A stretch of 64,000 nucleotides of DNA, from the NCBI GenBank assembly GCA_015680905.1, contig CM027382.1:23223501-23287500 (forward strand), given 5' to 3'. How positions within the stretch are numbered: position 1 is the first letter of the stretch; every line of letters begins with the position of its first letter. Below are positions 57,706-64,000 of this stretch, in pieces. Below the pieces are notes generated by a model. The model was not told where the DNA came from and did not search any database. It was given only the letters and a program-made list of their open reading frames with translations. Both the position numbers and the translations under genes were made by a program. Origin of the DNA: Coptis chinensis. Lineage: Eukaryota; Streptophyta; Magnoliopsida; Ranunculales; Ranunculaceae.

Positions 57706-59345
57706 AGTTATTTTTATTTTTATTTTTTTTCAAGTGAAAATTTTATTGATAATGATAACGAGTTTTACAAATAATTAAGACAAGCGTGCAACAAGTTGTG
57801 CCAGAAGTCCTTTCTGAATGACAAATTCTATCATTCTAAATACAAACTCACCAGAACCAGCCATCACTACATTACTGTCCATAAATTTCTGCAATTCTTA
57901 AGGAGCTTAACCGACTGTTGTGCTAAGAAACCGAAATTAAGTGTCGAAATTGAATGAAATAAATTAACAATGTTGGTTAGCCCTACAAACCTCTCCGTGT
58001 TTCTTTATCTTCCTTGCCACTGCTCTATTAGTTGTTTCTCCCACCTCAAAAACTCTATTCCCAAGCCCTACCAATGGAGAGGCTCTAGTTACATCAACAC
58101 ACACACGCATGCTTCCCCTCAGACCAACTGTAGATCAAGATATCCGCAGGCCGAAATGTCAATCTGTTATCATTCGGATCGGTGAGAAAATTGATGGGAG
58201 CGAGCCTCCTTCATTACTACACTCAGTCCTCCAAAATGAATAACATAAAATGTCTCTGACTTGATCATATGTCAGTATTTAAAACTTGGAAAATATCTAC
58301 AATGTGAGGCATGGTCCCCGAAAACATCCAGTCAACTCTTTTTTGCATACAGGGCAAAGACCATCATCAGAGTACAGAGGGATCATGAGACGGTACCAGA
58401 GAATAACACGATACTCTACCGACGGCATATATTGTCCAAGTCCCTCCATCGAATAGCACGTAAAAAATATTTTGCATTTTCCGACTGCAAACATCTAATG
58501 ACTACTTTTTGATGAGCAGATAAATCAAACTCCCTCACAAGACTAGCAACAATCTTAGCATAGAATTAAAGTTCTGCCAAATTTTTTGTGGTTTTGAGGG
58601 GATGATAGCATTCACAGCTAGAGAATCAAGGTCAAAATCGGGAAGACAGAGACGCAATGCACTGGTAGCATCATCAAAGATCTCACCCATAGGCATTGGT
58701 AGCATCATCAAGAATCTCACCCATAAGCATTAGACCACGACTCCTAAGAATATGATGTGATTCTGAAGCTCAAAAGTCTAAAAACGATAGGCCACAAAAG
58801 CAAATACAGAGACATCAGATCGAGGCAGTACACTAGATACCTAACCCACAAAGACGTAATGGAAGCGTCGTCACGAAATGCCTCTACAAATCATTGAAGC
58901 CAGATTTTCAAAAACAATAATATCTTGAAGAACACGGCGAAGATGTCAGTCAAAATTCTTAGTTGCCTCTCTAAAAAAAGATGGTGGATAGGTACGAACT
59001 GCAAAAACTAGCTTAGAGAACCCAACACAAGCTCATAAGAACGCTAACTCACATTGTGGATTCTCAATATAGCTAAATGATCTATCAAAGTCATAGCCTT
59101 TTCAACACGCTTGCAAGCAAGGCCCATGACAAAAGATGAAGCATTGTTGACTACCTCTCCAAGCAACCTGACCCATTGTAGAGGACGGGATAAATCTGAA
59201 GGAAAGAGACTGAGAGTAGAGCAACGTGGATCTAGTGAAGGCCAAAATATTTCAGTTTTAGCCACATTAAGAACCAACCCGTAAGAATATCTTTCTTCCT
59301 AAATCATATGCAAAGTTGTCGCCACCTGTTCTGTATCCCCAATCA
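57706..59345 (-). pseudogene. Reverse-transcriptase-like pseudogene, longer copy
   Basis: On the minus strand the order is WYVDNGTLIGDTEQVA (59300-59345), VLNVAKTEIFWPSLDPR (59200-59277), FDDATSALRLCLPDFD (58620-58680), a GLGQYMPSVEYRVILWYRL (58400-58450) piece and CPVC (near 58345). This follows the C-terminal half of RT-domain proteins abundant in plant genomes (YLDDGT, KTEIFWP, GLGQ.M....YR, C-x2-C). It ends at a T-rich run near 57706-57730, which would be the A-tail of the inserted transcript. The frame is destroyed by stops. Copy A retains only 8989-9345. Confidence 0.6.
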
Positions 59346-59798
59346 AAGTCCCATTGTCTACGTACCAAGGTTGCTAGAGAAACTTGAAAATTTTCTTTTA
59401 CACTTATTTTACTTTTTGAAACTTATGGTGAATTTTATTATTTTCTTCCATTAATGGACCTAGATTTATTTTGTCTATGCCTTTAACCGGTCCTGAAATT
59501 ACTCTCTTTTCCCACGGGTCAAGAAATGCAAAATTTAAGAATTAAAGTTCTTAAAAATTCCGAACGTCATAAGGTATAAGGTTTGGTTCCGTTGTCCATT
59601 GTTGGAGTTATATATAAAGGAAGAAAAAGAGATACAATCTCATTAGGTTTTGTATTTTTTTTTTTTTTTTTTTGTTTGGTACAGATAGATAATTATTACC
59701 ATAAAAATCTTTCAGTATATACACTTTGGAGATGAGGGCATCCATTCTTTAAATTATTACATAAGAAAGGTGGTTGTCTAAGCGTAGGTTTTATATGC

Positions 59799-62744
59799 TC
59801 AGGGCCGGGAGGGGGCAAATGCAGAAACAATAGGACTTCTTACCAAATGCTTTCCTTCAACCTCGTACCAAACGATATATCCATAGTTCCCTATGTAATT
59901 ACTCGTTGTTCTATAGCCCACCACATCAATCTCAACTTCCATGGTAAACTCAGCTTTACTATATTTACTTCCAAATGTTAGTGTTGCAGGCTTAATGACA
60001 ATTTTCATACCCAATGGAGCCCCAATCGCAGCATGATAAGTTGACGCTGAATCACCAACATTAGTCAGCACCCTCTTAAACGTATAACTTGTTGTGTTTG
60101 TGTTGTTAAGGATGATAATGAATGATGGATAATTTAGGTCAAGACTAGCTTGATCACAAGCATAGTTTGATCGTCTAGTGATAACTTTTATCTGCGTGCT
60201 CGTGTAATTTAGAGCACATAAGAAATTGATGTAGTCTTTTGTTTCTATATCATAGACTAGACCAGGGTCCAAGGCCTTGTTAGGATTAACATGTCCTGCT
60301 CCAAAATCAAGAGGTGTTCCCGCTGTTCCACTACTCATATCAGTGATTAGACCATTTGTGTTATCGATCACATCTGCAGTAGTCATAATTGCAGACCTAA
60401 TCGCAGCAGAACTCCAACCACGGTGCGCAGATTTTAACAATGTCGCTACGCCAACAAGGTGGGGAGATGACATGGATGTTCCAGATAATAATGCATAGTC
60501 AGTAAACAAGTAGTCGTTCCCAATTGGAGTGAAGGCCTTGTTAGGCGGCCATGCAGCTAATACATCAACTCCTGGGGCAAGTATATCAGGCTTTAAGACC
60601 CATGGAGCTCTTCGATTAGGTCCTCTAGAAGAAAAGTCGGCAACCTGTGGTGCTGGCTTAGTACCCAATTCTGTTTTTAGGAATTTAATATCTACTTTGG
60701 CTTCTGATATTCTACGTAAATATTCTTCAACGATTCCTCCAGCAGTAGGGCTAATGGCCACAAATGGCATGTAGAAGTCTTCTGGACTTAAGAATTTGGC
60801 AGAATCTGTAGCGAATATAGCTCCTTTAGCACCTGCCCTTGCAACTTCATTCATTTGATCAGTGACATACGTTTGGTTGCTGAATGAACAAAAAACAATC
60901 TTCCCTAAAACTTCAATGGAGTTGAGATAATTGCCTTTACAGTTCTGCTTACTTGTGTTGCCATGTCCATAGTAGAGAGAAACATTGGAAATTAACAAAT
61001 CTTCAGGATATACTGATTTTCCTTTAATGGTTGTAGTTCCATCTCCTAGCGTCACATAAGCCAAAAATTCTCTATCAATTGTTCCAGCACCTACAGTTGT
61101 TATCCATGGTGCACCATTGTGTATAGTGTACGCGCATGAGGTCCGCTATTTCCTGCCGAACATGATACGAAGATCCCTTTCTCCATGGCAGCAAAAGCTC
61201 CTACTGCAATAGGGTTACTGTCAAATGTTGTTTCAGGAAACCCTAACGACAAAGACATGAGATCAACGCCATCTTCTATAGCTTGGTCCATGCCAGCTAA
61301 TGTATCACTTGCTGCTGATACAAATGAATCATTTGCAAATAGTACTTTGTACATTGCCAATCTTGCAAGAGGTGCAACTCCAATCGCTGTACCTTTTGCA
61401 TATCCAAAATAGTCAGCATCTTCCACTTTACTTCCAACAGCTGTTGAGGAAGTATGAGTACCATGTCCAAAGAAATCTCTTGCAGAATCGTAGTCTTCTG
61501 GTGCGGATATGGTTCGGTTTAGTTGTTTCAACGCTTTACTAAAAGAGCGAGCTCCAATAAGTTTTCTATTACAATTCGAAGAGTTGAATTCAGTACCACT
61601 CTCACAAGCACCACGCCATCGAAGAGGCACAGGGGGCATACCTATTAGTTATAAACAGAGTAGTAAGGAAATTAATTAACATTGTCGATAGGGAAATAAA
61701 TCAGTAATATAACTTCAAAACCTAGCTAGCTAGTTACGTACAAATTCGTCTCATGGCCTATCATACATTGTTACCTAGAACTAGAAATTTCTTAGGGATG
61801 ATTCAACGGGACCATGATGGCGTCAAAATTTTGGCCGTCAATTTTTCCTTCTTTTGGTGACTTTGGAGACTTCAAATCAATTAGGCTTTTTGGCATGATG
61901 AAATTCATGACGTACTATTGAGATCACGGCATCACGCTTCCCAAAACTCAAGATTTAATTCGAAATGTGTTGGACACTCTAATTTTGCAAGCAGTATTAG
62001 TTGTAATAAATCTATTGACTTATTGAGATCATTTTACCGTATTTCTAGCCTTCTAGGCATGTCCCATCTACTTTTAATCCCTGGTCTGTTCATCATATAA
62101 ATATAAATGGTGCCCACCCTATCGTAACCGTGAAACACAAATGACACAATTTTGAATTTGTTAGTATAAGATGTATTAAGGGTAATCTCCTAAAAAAAAC
62201 TTGAACCCCTAAACCTTACTACTTAAAGATTCATTAGGGGACGATGAAATAAGAATTTGTAGAAAACAAATTAAGTAATATTACCGTGATCATTGAAGCT
62301 CTCACTCTCTGGATAAATTCCAGTATCAAGAATACCAACGATCATATCATCACCAAAGTTTCCTGCAGGCCACAATCCAGCATTTTTTTTTAACCCAAGA
62401 AACTTTGGGGTGTGGGTGGTGTGAGCCTCACCAAATTGCTCTTCGTAAGTGACAATGTGACCTGGCATTTTCTCCAACTGCTCAAGTTGGGATTTGGATA
62501 ACACAGCACTAAATCCATCCAAGACATGTTTGTAAGTGTAGAGATGGATCGGGGCAATTCCATCTTGGGATGATAGGGATGATAGTGTCGACGTGTACCA
62601 ATTATGGGGATTCGAGAAGGGAGCTGGAATTGCCGATACATCCATGTGGATTCTGTACGCCCCACGTTGCTCTGTTGATGATGTGGCAATGTGGGAGAGA
62701 TATAACAGAGAAAATAGAAAGTAGAAAGTGTTCAAGTGTTCCAT
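59799..62744 (-). pseudogene. Subtilisin-like protease, copy B, frameshifted
   Basis: Exon 1 (62744-62285) is intact with the same signal peptide, prodomain and ILDTGIYPES. Exon 2 (61641-59799) has two extra bases at about 61131-61134 (cgcgcatg where copy A has cgcatg). The reading after SAGNSGPHA turns into RTLYTMVHHG and stops at 61100, before the PA insert and the catalytic Ser. The rest of the exon, including SGTSMSSPH, is open in the old frame from 61064 to 59799. Unless the two bases are an assembly error, the product would lack the Ser residue and the gene is a recent pseudogene. Confidence 0.85.
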
Positions 62745-63526
62745 GGCTAGGATTTAGGAACATGGAACAAAGGCTCCAATGCTTGGAAATCTAGGACTTT
62801 GTTACTTATATACATAGTTGTATATCATAGGTTCTGTAATCTTATGCAATGGACTATTACGTGTTAATTTCTTTTTCTGCTAGAGGAATATTACAAGTTC
62901 ATGAAACGGAAGTTCCAAAGAAATGTGTCTGATATGATGAAACCCAAGCAACCTGACCTTGAATAAGTGTATATGGCCGGCCTGTTCATAGGTATATTGG
63001 TTATATAAATCGGCCGGCTATGATACATCATACTCTTGACTTTTACTTTAGGTCATTTAGTGTAAGCCATATGGAAAATTTTAAAATTTCAGTTTGAATT
63101 AAAATTTGGTTAGGCTCAAGATTTTGTCATGAGTTAAAAATTCATTCTGTCATGAGTCTGAAATTAGGATAATTTGATATAAAGGTTTAAATGACCAATG
63201 TTATTGTTCTTTAGTAATTTTTATGGATTAAAAGAATTTGTCAAAAATTTCAACTACTACAACATTTATTTTTATTTTTTTTTTTTTCATGCAAGTGGGG
63301 ATTTATAAAGAATGAAAAATGTACAAGAAATAAAAGTTTCACATGCTGTTAGACCTTACAATTCCAACCTTAACTAAATCTATAGTACTCCAACAAGGAC
63401 ATTCTAGTTTATAGCTTGGTCTTGTAGAACTCCATAGCGTGTCTCTAGGAGCAAGTGTTGCACCCTTCTTTGAGCTACCCAAATATCAAATTTTGACAAA
63501 ATGTTTTAGTGTAACAATTAATTAAG

Positions 63527-63772
63527 GGGTATTTAGACTTTGGTCCTATTTATAGTAGCGATATTAGGCTTTGGTCCATTTATAGTTGGAAATTAGACTT
63601 TAGCCCAATTTACGCTAATCAAACTTGTTGACTCGTTGACCGAAAACTAAAATTGGGCGGTTTGATCACGGTCAACGAAGTTTGACTAGCAAAAGTTGGG
63701 CTAAAGTCTAATTTCCAACTTACAATTCCTAATATCGCTACTATAAATAGGACTAAATAAGCCTAAATACCC
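63527..63772. mobile_element. Foldback element, copy B
   Basis: Same element as 13526-13771. Differences cluster near the centre and come in pairs that keep base pairing (see findings). Confidence 0.75.
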
Positions 63773-63958
63773 TAACAATTAAGGTGTATTTTTTTATGTA
63801 ATTTTTTTAATACATTGACTTTGGCCCAACATAGGCCGGTGTTTTACTTCTTGGAAATACACCGCAAGAATTTCTAATTCAATATCTACACAAAATCTAT
63901 ATGTATATAAGTTAATGACATGTCTAAGTTAATTATGATTGTATATCATAGGTGCTGG

Positions 63959-64000
63959 TAAGGGTGGAATTTGAGCCGAGCGGCTCGGGCTCGGCTCGAA
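63959..64000. mobile_element. hAT-type MITE, copy B, cut by window end
   Basis: The TAAGGGTGGAATTTGAGC end follows the same ggtgctgg octamer (63951-63958) as in copy A, so the insertion pre-dates the duplication. Confidence 0.85.

Larger units (their letters stand above)
58991..64000. repeat. Segmental duplication, copy B (subtilase and flanks)
   Basis: Partner of 8989-13998. Here the reverse-transcriptase pseudogene runs uninterrupted across the point where copy A meets an LTR, so copy B shows the older arrangement at the left side. The right edge is cut by the window. Confidence 0.95.

Overview
This is a transposon-rich piece of a plant nuclear genome. It is AT-rich and split by GT-AG introns. 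It holds degraded Ty3/gypsy, LINE, CACTA and hAT-type elements, a plant subtilase gene, and remnants of plant genes (SRFR1, RPC9, a DUF707 protein, a UBP15/16-type deubiquitinase). A eudicot is likely. The style of the reverse-transcriptase pseudogenes resembles sequences I know from Asteraceae, but that is only a weak hint.

Layout. Positions 1-8988 are mostly one broken Tat-like Ty3/gypsy retrotransposon on the minus strand. Integrase, archaeal-type RNase H, RNase H, RT, protease and gag remnants read right to left, followed by a primer binding site and a 1.24-kb 5' LTR full of minisatellites. At 8989-13998 lies a subtilisin-like protease gene (minus strand, two exons, intact). Its flank carries a foldback element, an hAT MITE with an 8-bp target duplication, and just beyond it a CACTA MITE. 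From 58991 to the window end the same ~5 kb occurs again, in the same orientation and nearly identical. That second subtilase has a 2-base frameshift insertion. The first copy begins exactly where the retrotransposon LTR ends, so the second copy acts as the empty site for that insertion.

Between the copies: a LINE remnant (19.6-22.1 kb); an exon-by-exon remnant of SRFR1 with an expanded 30-bp coding repeat (24.0-25.8 kb); inverted and direct copies of Ty3/gypsy LTR sequence (26-35 kb) with gag and F-box remnants; a second Ty3/gypsy element with both LTRs (36543-41797) sitting inside a CACTA-like sequence; and a minus-strand run of partial genes (RPC9, unknown exons, DUF707, UBP15/16-like, 43.2-51.4 kb). 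A young 5'-truncated LINE with a perfect 15-bp target duplication lies inside an RPC9 intron. A 4.86-kb CACTA element (52420-57282, ACT target duplication) encloses an unidentified spliced-looking transcription unit.

Only the subtilase at 9795-12738 looks like an intact host gene. Everything else appears to be transposon, gene fragment or plain intergenic DNA. The most interesting points are the gene-fragment accumulation, the CACTA element with non-transposon cargo, the duplication with a dated retrotransposon insertion, and paired substitutions in the two copies of a foldback element.
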